Shown here piece by piece: positions 25,723 through 33,793 of a DNA stretch of 46,419 bases. This stretch comes from Microcaldota archaeon (GTDB lineage: Archaea > Micrarchaeota > Micrarchaeia > Micrarchaeales > CABMGC01). The translations under genes and the position numbers were made by a program. The stretch spans positions 1 to 46,419 of the forward strand of contig JAJZLJ010000032.1 of the NCBI GenBank assembly GCA_021850625.1, given 5' to 3'. The first letter of the stretch is position 1, and every line of letters starts with the position of its first letter. The notes beneath the pieces were generated by a model, which made no database searches, was not told the DNA's origin, and was given only the letters and a program-made list of their open reading frames with translations.

Positions 25723-26637
25723 ATGATAAAAGATTATTTAATAGAGATATTCGAACCATCTTTGTTGTTCGGACTTCTCTGTGCGCTCGTTGGCCTTTCA
25801 GCAGCTATATATCTTGATTTTACTGCAGGAGTAGTATTAGGGATAGTAGCAATAATAGGTATTGTTATTGCACAGATAGCAGTGAATTTAATTGATGATT
25901 ATGTAGATTATAAAATAGGCATAGATAAAGAAACAATCAAAACAAAGTTTAGCGGAGGAAGCTCCCTTGTCGTAGATAAAAAAGTTAGTACGAATGGTAT
26001 TCTAATAATAGCAATAATAGCTTTGTTAATTTCAGGAGTATTAGGATTTTATTTATTGCAGTTCTTAAACATTGGAGTACTTTACTTAGTTTTAATATTG
26101 ATAGTTTTCGGAGGCATATCAGTAATATTTTATGCAAAATACTTTACACATGTGCCATTCTTTTCAGAACCTTTTGTAACAATTTGCTTTGCTGTTATTG
26201 GCATAGGAGTGTATCTTGTTGCTAGCAATTCACTTACAAATGTGCTTTGGGTCTTTTTACTAGTGTGCATACCATCTGGATTACAGGTAGGAGTGGCCAT
26301 GATAGCAAATGAATTACCCGATAGAAAAGCAGATAAAAAATATGGCAGAAGAAATATAGTAATAATGCTATCTAATCAGAAAAATTATTCAGGTTTATAC
26401 TTTATATTTCAAGCTATCGGATATCTTTTACTAGGATATGGAATGGTAGAAAGATTTCTGCCAATTACATTTTTAATATTATTTGCACTAATACCAGGGA
26501 TGTATTTAGTAGGAAGAGGAATAGAAAATTATAAAGATCCTAAAACCCATGAAAAGGTAATGGGTTTAAACTCTATTATGGCATTTCTATATATCTTCCT
26601 TTTGAGTTTTGCATTTTTAATTGTAAGAGTTGTTTAA
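25723..26637 (+). CDS. UbiA-family prenyltransferase (MenA-like)
   Basis: An integral membrane prenyltransferase with about eight helices. The two Mg-diphosphate motifs are present: NLIDDYVDYKIGID near residue 65 and ANELPDRKADKKYG near residue 192. The sequence after the first motif (TKFSGGSSLVV) fits the menaquinone-type MenA subgroup better than the DGGGP synthase of archaeal lipid synthesis, which normally has an NRPxRP-like segment. It probably attaches a polyprenyl tail to a quinone ring precursor. The next gene, abutting directly, makes polyprenyl diphosphate, its co-substrate. The ATG at 25723 is preferred over the track's TTG three codons upstream. Confidence 0.9.
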   Translation: MIKDYLIEIFEPSLLFGLLCALVGLSAAIYLDFTAGVVLGIVAIIGIVIAQIAVNLIDDYVDYKIGIDKETIKTKFSGGSSLVVDKKVSTNGILIIAIIALLISGVLGFYLLQFLNIGVLYLVLILIVFGGISVIFYAKYFTHVPFFSEPFVTICFAVIGIGVYLVASNSLTNVLWVFLLVCIPSGLQVGVAMIANELPDRKADKKYGRRNIVIMLSNQKNYSGLYFIFQAIGYLLLGYGMVERFLPITFLILFALIPGMYLVGRGIENYKDPKTHEKVMGLNSIMAFLYIFLLSFAFLIVRVV

Positions 26638-27510
26638 TTGAGTTACAAAAATGAATATAATGACAAATTTAGCAAGGATATTAGAGTTGCGATGGACAAA
26701 ACATTTAAAAAACTGACAACATTAGAATCCAAAGAGTTTTTTGACAATGAACTTTTTGATGCTTCGATGCATCTTTTAAATAAACCAGGAAAAATGCTCA
26801 GGCCACTTCTTGTTTTTTTAGGAGCTTCATATTGTGGTATGGATCTTGATGAGGTAATAGACATAGCAGTTTCGATAGAACTACTACACACTTCATCATT
26901 AATACATGATGATATAATAGACAATGATAATAAAAGAAGAGACATTGACGCAACTCATGTTAAATACGGGCTTGAAATAGCAATGCTATCTGGAGATGCA
27001 CTTATATCAAAATCAATACAAAATGCATCGAGGTATGGTAAAAACCTAATAGATATAATGGCAGAAACAGCAATGAAGATGTCAGCTGGAGAAGCTATGG
27101 ACTTTAGATATCAAAGATTAAAAAAAGTACCAGAAATAGAAGAATGCTTAAGGATAATAGAACTTAAAAGCGCTTCACTTATATCAACTGCTACTTCAAT
27201 ATCTGGAAAGTATAAAAATAGCAACTTTTCAAGAGAACTTGAGTTATTTGGATTGAATTTGGGAATCGCATTTCAGATAAAGGATGATATTGAAGACTAT
27301 TCAGCAATATCAGACAATACTCAAGCAAATTTAGATGCAAATAGACCAAATATAGTAAAAAGCATAATTAAATCTGGAAAAAATGAGAAAGACGCCATTA
27401 AAGAGGCGACGGCAATGAACAAAAAGTACATAAAGGTTGGAATTTCATATCTTGATAAAAATAAATTTGAGATTTTTGAAAGATATTTGAATATGATAAA
27501 GATTGATTAA
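26638..27510 (+). CDS. Polyprenyl diphosphate synthase
   Basis: A 290-residue trans-polyprenyl synthase that chains isopentenyl diphosphate units. The hallmarks are complete: PGKMLRPLLVFLGA (IPP site Lys-x-x-Arg), first Asp-rich motif IHDDIIDND, and second Asp-rich motif IKDDIEDYS. The residues just before the first motif (SIELLHTSSLI) set product length; small side chains there suggest a C20 or longer product, but this is not decisive. It starts at a TTG directly after the stop of the UbiA gene, with the next Met 18 codons later, so the TTG is likely real through coupling. Convergent with the UbiE-like gene with no gap. Confidence 0.93.
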   Translation: MSYKNEYNDKFSKDIRVAMDKTFKKLTTLESKEFFDNELFDASMHLLNKPGKMLRPLLVFLGASYCGMDLDEVIDIAVSIELLHTSSLIHDDIIDNDNKRRDIDATHVKYGLEIAMLSGDALISKSIQNASRYGKNLIDIMAETAMKMSAGEAMDFRYQRLKKVPEIEECLRIIELKSASLISTATSISGKYKNSNFSRELELFGLNLGIAFQIKDDIEDYSAISDNTQANLDANRPNIVKSIIKSGKNEKDAIKEATAMNKKYIKVGISYLDKNKFEIFERYLNMIKID

Positions 27511-28209
27511 TTATTTTCTTCCAGAAACAATATATGCGACTCCAGTTTTAAGTTCTGTATATTTTATTTCTTTGAAACCTGAACTGCTTAAGATCTTTAT
27601 TAGCCTTTTTTTATTAAATTTAAGTATGCTTGAAACAAGCCAAAAGTATGCTTTTCTATCAACAAAAAAACCTATTATGCGCATTAAGAATGAATATATT
27701 CTAAAGAAAAATGCTTTTGATTTTTCATCAGGAACTGCCATGTCAACAAAAATAAATTTCCCGTTGTTTTTAATTATTCTTTTTAATTCTGTCGAAAAAA
27801 CCTCTAAATTGTCTAAATTTCTAAGTGCAAACCCAGATATCACCAAGTCAAAATAATTACTTGGATAGCCAGTTTTCATAGCATCAGAAATTTCAAATGA
27901 TATTTTATTAGATCCTGCTAAAACTGCTTTTTTCTTTCCTAAATCAAGCATCTCTTTATTAAAATCCATGGCTATTAACTTGTATTTTTTACCTAGTTTA
28001 TCCAATTCTTTTGAGAGCATTATTGCAAGATCTCCGGTGCCGGTAGCTAGATCGAGTATTATAGGATGATCAATTTTAGAAATGGCTTCTATAGATTTCA
28101 TTACAGTTTCACTACGCCAGTTTTTGTCTATACCTAAGCTAAAAAGATGATTCATTAAATCATAATGTGAGGACACCTTTGTAAAAATTTTATTTATTCT
28201 TATGCTCAT
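27511..28209 (-). CDS. UbiE/MenG-like quinone methyltransferase
   Basis: A class-I SAM-dependent methyltransferase, 232 residues. FTKVSSHYDLMNHLFSLGID followed by KNWR is the family start; motif I is LDLATGTGDLAIML; later ISGFALRNLDNLE and FVDMAVPDE follow the UbiE pattern. It should C-methylate the benzo- or naphthoquinol ring after prenylation. Its neighbours, a MenA-like prenyltransferase and polyprenyl synthase on the facing strand, support quinone synthesis for the nuo complex downstream. ATG at 28209 is chosen; the track's GTG adds only three residues. Last gene of a five-gene minus-strand run. Confidence 0.9.
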   Translation of the reverse strand: MSIRINKIFTKVSSHYDLMNHLFSLGIDKNWRSETVMKSIEAISKIDHPIILDLATGTGDLAIMLSKELDKLGKKYKLIAMDFNKEMLDLGKKKAVLAGSNKISFEISDAMKTGYPSNYFDLVISGFALRNLDNLEVFSTELKRIIKNNGKFIFVDMAVPDEKSKAFFFRIYSFLMRIIGFFVDRKAYFWLVSSILKFNKKRLIKILSSSGFKEIKYTELKTGVAYIVSGRK

Positions 28210-28222
28210 CTTAAACACAATT

Positions 28223-28843
28223 TTATATTACTAATACTGGAAGGAAAATTATTATTGCTTCTATCCACGCTACATGTGCTATGGCTGACCCTATTATGCC
28301 ATACTTTTCTGCTATTAAACTAGTAACTAAACCTACAAAAAACGCAGCCAATACTAGTATTGGATTTAACGTAGAAAGATGTATTAAACCATAAAAAATT
28401 GATGAACCAAGCCATGGAACTTTATTAAATATCTTTGATTTTTTTCTAATTAAGCCTTGTACGCCGCCTCTCCAATATATCTCTTCACATATGCCTATAA
28501 CCGCAAGTAGAATAAATAGAAATATTGTCTGTGCTTGAGAGTATATCAAAGAGTATATTTCTCTAACATATATAACTGTGCCAGTAAGTATAGTCAGATA
28601 ATATCCACCAAGGAAGATAAGATAAAGAATTACTGCGCCCAACGATCCGAATAAAAGTATTTTTTTAATGCTTCCGCTCTTAACTTTTATATTTTTTTTA
28701 TACTTGGCCAATGTAAAAATAGCAAGTATTAGAGTTGAAATTGACATAGCATATACAAAATAATTGCTGAAAATTATAAATGACATTGGCCATAATATAA
28801 GCGGCAATGCAAGGTATAGATACTCATATTTTTCCAATTTCAT
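28223..28843 (-). CDS. CPBP-family intramembrane metalloprotease
   Basis: A second CPBP-family membrane protein, 206 residues. Motif 1 is CEEIYWRGGVQGL, motif 2 FYGLIHLST, and motif 3 AHVAWIEAI replaces the usual H-x-x-x-N with His followed by Trp/Glu, a possible weakening of the active site. About seven hydrophobic helices are visible. Its gene lies 4 bases after the MDR gene and 13 before the UbiE-like gene. Target unknown. Compared with the CPBP gene at 13.2 kb, only the motifs are shared. Confidence 0.84.
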   Translation of the reverse strand: MKLEKYEYLYLALPLILWPMSFIIFSNYFVYAMSISTLILAIFTLAKYKKNIKVKSGSIKKILLFGSLGAVILYLIFLGGYYLTILTGTVIYVREIYSLIYSQAQTIFLFILLAVIGICEEIYWRGGVQGLIRKKSKIFNKVPWLGSSIFYGLIHLSTLNPILVLAAFFVGLVTSLIAEKYGIIGSAIAHVAWIEAIIIFLPVLVI

Positions 28844-28847
28844 TATC

Positions 28848-29882
28848 TCATCTCCAATGCTTAAGTATTATCTTTCCAAAAGCCTTAGAGCTTTCAAGAA
28901 GATCTTGTGCTTGTGCAGCCATACCTATGTCAAATGATTTGTATATTATAGGCTTTATGTTTTTCTTTTTTGCAAACTCTATGGAATTATCCAAATCAGA
29001 CTTACTTGCGTTATGCGTTCCGAATATAGAAATGTTTCGCAGATACAGTCGTCTAACATTTAAGCTTGATGTAGCTCCTGCAAGAACTCCAAATGAGATA
29101 ATTCTTGCATTATAAGCAGCCATCTCTACGGTATCACCAAGATTATTGCCCATTGAATTTATTATTATATCGGCTCCAACTCCATTTGTTATTTCCATAA
29201 CTTCTTTAATTATATTTGTAGCATTGTCCTGTTTTATTACAAAGTCTGCGCCAATAGCCCTTAATTTTTGCATTTTTTCATCGCTTCTTGTTAATGCTAT
29301 AGTTTTTAACCCTAATGCCTTTGAAAATTTTATTGCAAAAAGTCCAACATTGCCAGTTGCGCCTAGAACTACTATAGTTTCTCCTTCAGTAGCATTGCCC
29401 AAACCTTTGATGTTGCGCCAAGCCAACGAAGCATGAAGTGGCATAGCCGCAATCTCTTCGTCTGTAAAGTTAGATGGTGCTTTTGAAACTATTCGCTCTG
29501 GAACCGTAATAAACTCACCATAGCTTCCATTAATATGAAGGCCAAAGCATTTCCATGAAGGACATAATTGTTCATGACCTGAAATACAATATTTACAACT
29601 GCCACAACCATAAACGGTATTTGAGATTACCTTTTCACCTTCATAAAACTTTTTTACATTGCTCCCGACAGCTTCAATAGTTCCGTAAACATCTGTACCT
29701 GGAACATGTGGAAATGGAATGTTCATTCCTGGAACTCCCCTTCTTACCATTAAATCAAGAGTGTTTACAGATGTCATCTTCAATTTTATCAGTATTTGGT
29801 CTGGAGCAGGAACTGGAGTATCTATTTCAATTTGTTTTATAACGTTTGAGGTTCCGTTTTCATAAAAACCCATGGCCTTCAT
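28848..29882 (-). CDS. Zinc-type MDR oxidoreductase lacking catalytic zinc ligands
   Basis: A 344-residue medium-chain dehydrogenase/reductase. The Rossmann motif is VVLGATGNVGLFAIKFSKAL, and the GroES-like N-terminal domain carries the structural zinc site GCGSCKYCISGHEQLCP (four Cys). The catalytic zinc ligands are missing: the position of the usual Cys reads NTLDLM and the usual GHE reads GTD, as in quinone-oxidoreductase and enoyl-reductase subgroups. It probably reduces an activated double bond or quinone with NAD(P)H. The ATG at 29882 is preferred because the track's upstream 22 residues overlap the kinase gene. It lies 25 bases after that gene. Confidence 0.87.
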   Translation of the reverse strand: MKAMGFYENGTSNVIKQIEIDTPVPAPDQILIKLKMTSVNTLDLMVRRGVPGMNIPFPHVPGTDVYGTIEAVGSNVKKFYEGEKVISNTVYGCGSCKYCISGHEQLCPSWKCFGLHINGSYGEFITVPERIVSKAPSNFTDEEIAAMPLHASLAWRNIKGLGNATEGETIVVLGATGNVGLFAIKFSKALGLKTIALTRSDEKMQKLRAIGADFVIKQDNATNIIKEVMEITNGVGADIIINSMGNNLGDTVEMAAYNARIISFGVLAGATSSLNVRRLYLRNISIFGTHNASKSDLDNSIEFAKKKNIKPIIYKSFDIGMAAQAQDLLESSKAFGKIILKHWR

Positions 29883-29907
29883 TTTATCACCAACTCTCAA
29901 ATAATTT

Positions 29908-30471
29908 TTAACATAAATATTTATTATAATTAATTTGATTAAGTTCATTCAATAAATCAAATTCTTTTGATATAACAGTATCTCCATTTATTATCTTTAA
30001 AGCTTGTTTTAATACTTGTTTTTTGTTTCCAAGTAATTCATATACATTAGTATAATTTTTAAGTGCCATTACACCGCAATAATCAGTAGCTTCAGAAAGT
30101 ATATTCTCTGAAATTTTCTTTAAAGGATACTTACGCGCTTTAAGTCGTAATTCAAGTTGTTTTATGTGTGAACGCAAAACTATGACAGTTGCACCTTTTA
30201 ATTTCATTTCGCATAGTAAATGCCCTTCTAGAATAATGTATTTTTTATTTTTTATATTATTTTTATTAATAACTGCCAAAATAGATCTATTTAATTTTTT
30301 AATATTCACAGGAAACGCGCCGTCGATATCTTTTTTTATAAGAAGGCCTTTATCTTTTGCAATATTATTTGCGCTTATAACTATGCTGTTCTTAAGTCTT
30401 TTTGAGATGGATCTTGCAAGAGTAGTTTTTCCAGTACCTGGAACACCAGTTATTACATATATTTTTGGCAT
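29908..30471 (-). CDS. AK6/Fap7-like nucleoside monophosphate kinase
   Basis: A 187-residue P-loop kinase of the AK6/Fap7 family (adenylate-kinase-like ATPase; the eukaryotic and archaeal members help late small-subunit ribosome assembly through uS11). Walker A is GVPGTGKTTLAR at about 8-19. The middle reads IILEGHLLCEM, the family's EGH segment, and VIVLRSHIKQLELRLKAR supplies the lid and Walker-B-like region. The ATG at 30471 starts MPKIYVITG; the track's longer start runs into the upstream gene. Second gene of the five-gene minus-strand run. Confidence 0.87.
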   Translation of the reverse strand: MPKIYVITGVPGTGKTTLARSISKRLKNSIVISANNIAKDKGLLIKKDIDGAFPVNIKKLNRSILAVINKNNIKNKKYIILEGHLLCEMKLKGATVIVLRSHIKQLELRLKARKYPLKKISENILSEATDYCGVMALKNYTNVYELLGNKKQVLKQALKIINGDTVISKEFDLLNELNQINYNKYLC

Positions 30472-30484
30472 TATGTTACCAATC

Positions 30485-31123
30485 TCATTTTGAGGTTTTG
30501 AACAGTTCAAGCTGATTGGAGAATCCTTCAAGCCTAAAAAGTATAGTGTCCTTTGAGTTTTCTATATCTAATATTATACTTTCAGGAGGTTTTATAGTAA
30601 GTATATACGCCCTATCTGAAGAAAAAATCCACGAACCAAGCGTATGATCATGATACTTGCCAGAAATATCTCCGACGTACTTAGATTTTGAAAGCAATTT
30701 GCCTATAAGAAGTTCTATAGAAGGATCATATTTTTCTATTATTATACTCTCCCTGTTGTTTTCGGTGACCTCTAGAGAGTATGGTTTTATAAAAGGTACA
30801 TCAAGCAGTGTTGCTTTTTCGGTTATAACACTTGACATTTTAGCAAAATTTACACTTGAGCTTTCAAGTTCTTTATCAAGCTTTTCTTTATCTGAACTAA
30901 ATGCAAGAAACACAGAAGAAAAATACTCTTCTACAGCTTCTTTTGCTTTTTTTAACGATTCATTAGCTGAAGGTTTCGACGCATAGGTAGTTGGATTTAA
31001 AAGCAGATTACGCAATTTAAAGCTTGAGTCTTTAAGTATAGTTTTGTCTATTCCTTCAATAAAACTATCTGTAAGATCATCCCAATCCTGTTTTGTTTCC
31101 TTCGCTTGATCATTTGCTGCCAA
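30485..31123 (-). CDS. Unknown protein, 212 aa, first gene of a five-gene operon
   Basis: I do not recognise this protein. The first 110 residues are helical and charged (SLKKAKEAVEEYFSSVFLAF, DKEKLDKELESS); the last 100 are beta-like, with IIIEKYDPSIELLIGKLL, GSWIFSSDRAYILTIKPPE and TILFRLEGFSN. No Cys, signal peptide or membrane segment is present. The C-terminal half might be a nucleic-acid or ligand-binding beta domain, but no motif supports a function. The start is a TTG with no ATG in frame nearby; TTTATTATA lies about 20 nt upstream. Divergent from priL, and 13 bases before the AK6-like gene. Confidence 0.7.
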   Translation of the reverse strand: MAANDQAKETKQDWDDLTDSFIEGIDKTILKDSSFKLRNLLLNPTTYASKPSANESLKKAKEAVEEYFSSVFLAFSSDKEKLDKELESSSVNFAKMSSVITEKATLLDVPFIKPYSLEVTENNRESIIIEKYDPSIELLIGKLLSKSKYVGDISGKYHDHTLGSWIFSSDRAYILTIKPPESIILDIENSKDTILFRLEGFSNQLELFKTSK

Positions 31124-31252
31124 TAAAACACCTATAGTATAATAAAGGACAGAAAGATATTTTAGCCTTCTTAATTCTCAAATCTTTAATTAAGCATAAC
31201 TCAACAGTTTTTGCATAGAAAGATATTTTACTTTAAGGCTTTAAATAATATT

Positions 31253-32194
31253 ATGGATGGAGTAGAAGGTTTTGACAAAAAAACAATAGATTTGGCTTAT
31301 AAATATCCATTTTCCAATGAAGCAAAAGAGATAATTAAAAACGTTAGGCAGGAAATAGACCAAAAAATGATAGGATATGGAGTAGTTAGACTTCAAAAAG
31401 CACTAAATAATGAAAAGGCCGACATAGACCAAAGCTTGACCGATAATATAAAAATCATTCATATTTCTAGTTATGTTTATGCAAGAATGCTTGCGAGCGC
31501 ATTAAAGGATACAACAGTTATAAAGAATTTTGCTAAGTACGAATCAAAAAGATCTGTTAACGCACTTATAAATGATAGTGAGGAAAGCATATTTTTAATT
31601 TCAGGAGAGATTGGAACAGAGATTAAAAAGGTAGGTGATGAGTTCAAGATTTACTTTACAAAGTTCCTTTTAAATAAACCAAAGGATCAGGAGTTTTTAT
31701 TAACTAAACAAAATATTGATTTAGGTTATGTTTACTTATCTAAAGAAAAAATATCTAAATTTTTAGGCAGTAGAATAGAGAAGGAGATTCTGAAAAATTT
31801 GCCAATACCTAAAAGTGAACTTCCAGAAGAGATAATACAGAACGCTAAAAAAATAAAGATTCCAGTATCTGAAGTGAAGTTTAAATCGTCTAATTTAAAA
31901 CAGTATGAATGGATAGACAAACTTCTTTCACACCCAATAGCAGATGTAAGACATAGGACGGTAAATCTTATTCTTGCACCTTATCTTGCTAATATACTAG
32001 GGCTTGATGAAGAAAATGCAGTTAAAATAATTAATAAATACATAGACAAATGTAAAGAGATAAATCCTGACACAAATGTAAATGAGACATATATAAGGTA
32101 TCAAGTAAGATACTCAAAAGCTAAAGGAATGAAACCATTATCTAGAGAAAGGGCAAAGGAATTGCTTGATGATCCAGTAATTTTTGAAAGATGA
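31253..32194 (+). CDS. priL: DNA primase large subunit, N-terminal domain with non-Fe-S C-terminus
   Basis: PriL forms the archaeal/eukaryotic primase with PriS and helps start RNA primers. The N-terminal domain is recognisable: LAYKYPFSNEAKEII near the start, SSYVYARMLASALKD, AKYESKRSVNALI, and DLGYVYLSKEKISKFL with a following KEILKNLPIP. The C-terminal Fe-S domain expected in most PriL proteins, with four Cys, is absent: the whole protein has one Cys. Instead the end reads HPIADVRHRTVNLILAPYLA and LDEENAVKIINKYIDKC, resembling PriX or plasmid primase helix bundles. I use the ATG at 31253 (KYPF then lies about 14 residues in); the track's TTG at 31211 is possible. Confidence 0.85.
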   Translation: MDGVEGFDKKTIDLAYKYPFSNEAKEIIKNVRQEIDQKMIGYGVVRLQKALNNEKADIDQSLTDNIKIIHISSYVYARMLASALKDTTVIKNFAKYESKRSVNALINDSEESIFLISGEIGTEIKKVGDEFKIYFTKFLLNKPKDQEFLLTKQNIDLGYVYLSKEKISKFLGSRIEKEILKNLPIPKSELPEEIIQNAKKIKIPVSEVKFKSSNLKQYEWIDKLLSHPIADVRHRTVNLILAPYLANILGLDEENAVKIINKYIDKCKEINPDTNVNETYIRYQVRYSKAKGMKPLSRERAKELLDDPVIFER

Positions 32195-32198
32195 TTTT

Positions 32199-32330
32199 AT
32201 GAAAGTTCAACTTTGCCATATTTGTGGAAAAATAGCTGAAAAGGTATGTGTCTTGTGTGGAAAGCCTTTCTGCGAAAAAGATTCCGGAGGCAAAGGAATA
32301 TGTAGTTCATGTGCTTTGGGTAGGCACTGA
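32199..32330 (+). CDS. 43-aa zinc-finger protein
   Basis: An unlisted small ORF. ATG 32199 gives MKVQLCHICGKIAEKVCVLC and then GKPFCEKDSGGKGICSSCAL. Seven Cys plus His/Asp give a HIT- or B-box-like double finger: CHIC, CVLC, C in PFCEKD, CSSC. It begins 4 bases after the priL stop, so it is probably co-transcribed, and its last 24 bases overlap the 3' end of the convergent 97-aa gene. Function unknown; the motif suggests protein or nucleic-acid binding. Confidence 0.75.
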   Translation: MKVQLCHICGKIAEKVCVLCGKPFCEKDSGGKGICSSCALGRH

Positions 32331-32600
32331 AGATGAAGGGTCAATAAAGTCCTGCATAGTAGTACCTTCAGGGAATGCAACCGCATTTTGAGCGGCTACA
32401 GGCAAGCCTACCTCATTGGCAACACGTGTTAGCTCAGATACATCTATCATCCTATTTGTAAAAAGTTCTTTGTATTGCACATTTCCAGATCTTACCTCCT
32501 TCACATCAAAAGTAATCTGCTGATACATACCGCTCCTAAGAATTCGCAGTTTTACCGAGCCACGTTGAATAATGCCCTTAGCCAGATTTGAAAGTTCCAC
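32307..32600 (-). CDS. Unknown small protein, 97 aa
   Basis: I do not recognise this protein. It reads ELSNLAKGIIQRGSVKLRIL at the start, a basic strand-rich segment (QQITFDVKEVRSGNVQYKEL), then helix-like MIDVSELTRVANEVGLPVAA and a Ser/Thr/Pro tail. No Cys or membrane segment. The start is GTG at 32600, with TATA-like TTTTTAATATG about 20 nt upstream on the minus strand, so a leaderless mRNA is likely. Its 3' end overlaps the 43-aa finger gene. The opposite frames have stop codons, and the protein-like composition supports it as real. Confidence 0.65.
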   Translation of the reverse strand: MELSNLAKGIIQRGSVKLRILRSGMYQQITFDVKEVRSGNVQYKELFTNRMIDVSELTRVANEVGLPVAAQNAVAFPEGTTMQDFIDPSSSVPTQST

Positions 32601-32657
32601 GTTATCGTAAACATATTAAAAAAGAGAGTATTTAATACTAAGCATTTCAATAACTTC

Positions 32658-32771
32658 ATGGAAAAAAATTGTGACTGCATGTGCGCGGAATGTGGCAGAG
32701 GAGATAAGGTATTGAAAGGTTGTAGGTGCAAACATAAGTGTTGCTCTGCAACTTTTAAGATTAAAAAATAG
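32658..32771 (+). CDS. 37-aa Cys-rich mini-protein (metallothionein-like)
   Basis: A tiny ORF not in the track. ATG 32658 gives MEKNCDCMCAECGRGDKVLK and then GCRCKHKCCSATFKIKK. Eight Cys in 37 residues, in CxC and CC pairs, with basic residues; this is a metal-binding profile like a metallothionein or small Zn/Cu chaperone. It sits between the 97-aa gene and nuoA, about 95 bases before nuoA. Cys density and an in-frame stop make chance unlikely, but expression is not shown. Confidence 0.65.
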   Translation: MEKNCDCMCAECGRGDKVLKGCRCKHKCCSATFKIKK

Positions 32772-32865
32772 TAAAGACAAGCAAGTACATAGACAATAAA
32801 GATTGGGTAAAGTTTTCAATACTTTAAAAAGATAGCAATATTAAGTTATTCTTCCACTTATATTC

Positions 32866-33243
32866 ATGCTTTCAGAGTATATAACGATCATAATATTCAT
32901 TGCTTTTTCAATATTTGTACCTATGTCGTTAGTAATAACCTCAATGCTATTAGGCATTAAAAAGCAACAAAATAAGGTATCTGAATTAAATTTTGAAAGT
33001 GCAGAAGAAAGCATTGGATCGCATGTATCGATCATGGCAGAGTATTTCCATTACTTCACTGGTTTTCTTGCTTTTGAGGTAGTTGCAGCGTTGATACTTG
33101 CCTGGGCGTATGTTGCAAGAAGCGTGCAGTTGATAGATAATTTGTATTTTATAGGAATAGTTATTTTATGCATGGTATTTGAGGCATTTGTAATTATTTT
33201 GGCCCTTAAACGCTTTTGGAGAGTAGGTGAGTATTATGAGTGA
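32866..33243 (+). CDS. nuoA: NADH-quinone oxidoreductase (complex I) subunit A
   Basis: NuoA, a three-helix membrane subunit next to NuoH/J at the quinone site of complex I. Length is 125 residues. The diagnostic loop is ESAEESIGSHVSIMAEYFHY (the conserved E-S-x-x-x-x-x-G segment between helices 1 and 2), followed by GFLAFEVVAALILAWAY. A TATA-like CTTTAAAAAG about 40 nt upstream suggests this is the first gene of the nuo operon. It overlaps nuoB by 8 bases. Confidence 0.93.
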   Translation: MLSEYITIIIFIAFSIFVPMSLVITSMLLGIKKQQNKVSELNFESAEESIGSHVSIMAEYFHYFTGFLAFEVVAALILAWAYVARSVQLIDNLYFIGIVILCMVFEAFVIILALKRFWRVGEYYE

Positions 33244-33793
33244 GGAAGTAATAAAAGAGAATGCAAGAAAAGAGATGGACGCGTTAGTGGCAAACTCGCT
33301 AAGCGGTAAAAAAATAAAACCTAATGTAGCTTTTGGAAAGCTTTCTGATTTGGCCAAAGTCATGTCAAAAGGAATGATTGAGTGGTCAAGAGTTAATTCG
33401 TTGTGGCCATTGCAGTTCGGTCTTGCATGCTGTGCTATGGAGCTGATGGACTTTGGCTCTTCCAGAGTAGATGCTGAAAGAAAAGGTTTTCTGCTTTTCA
33501 GAGCAACTCCAAGGCAAGCAGATGTTATGCTGGTTGCAGGATGGGTCACTAAATCAATGGTTCCAGAGATAAAAAGATTGTATGAACAGATGTCACGTCC
33601 CAGATATGTAATTGCGTTTGGAGAGTGCGCAACATGCGGTGGTCCATGGTGGGAAAGTTACAATATAGTAAAAGGCATAGACCAAGTACTTCCAGTTGAT
33701 GTTTATGTTGCAGGATGCCCTCCAAGGCCAGAGAATCTTTTCTCTGCGTTAATTAAACTGCAGAAAAAAATAGGTGGAGAAATTGAATATTGA
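33236..33793 (+). CDS. nuoB: Complex I subunit B
   Basis: NuoB carries cluster N2, which passes electrons to quinone. Its Cys ligands are visible: LACCAMELMDFG (the adjacent Cys pair), GECATCGGPWWESYN, and VAGCPPRPENLF. The protein is 185 residues from the ATG at 33236, which overlaps nuoA by 8 bases; the track's GTG three codons earlier is less likely. Every N2 ligand is present, so the subunit should be active. It overlaps nuoC. Confidence 0.96.
   Translation: MSEEVIKENARKEMDALVANSLSGKKIKPNVAFGKLSDLAKVMSKGMIEWSRVNSLWPLQFGLACCAMELMDFGSSRVDAERKGFLLFRATPRQADVMLVAGWVTKSMVPEIKRLYEQMSRPRYVIAFGECATCGGPWWESYNIVKGIDQVLPVDVYVAGCPPRPENLFSALIKLQKKIGGEIEY

Noticed and set aside
29883-29948. 22-residue N-terminal extension of the MDR protein in the track
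   Set aside because: It overlaps the kinase gene's end. The MDR family start is the ATG at 29882 (MKAMGFY).
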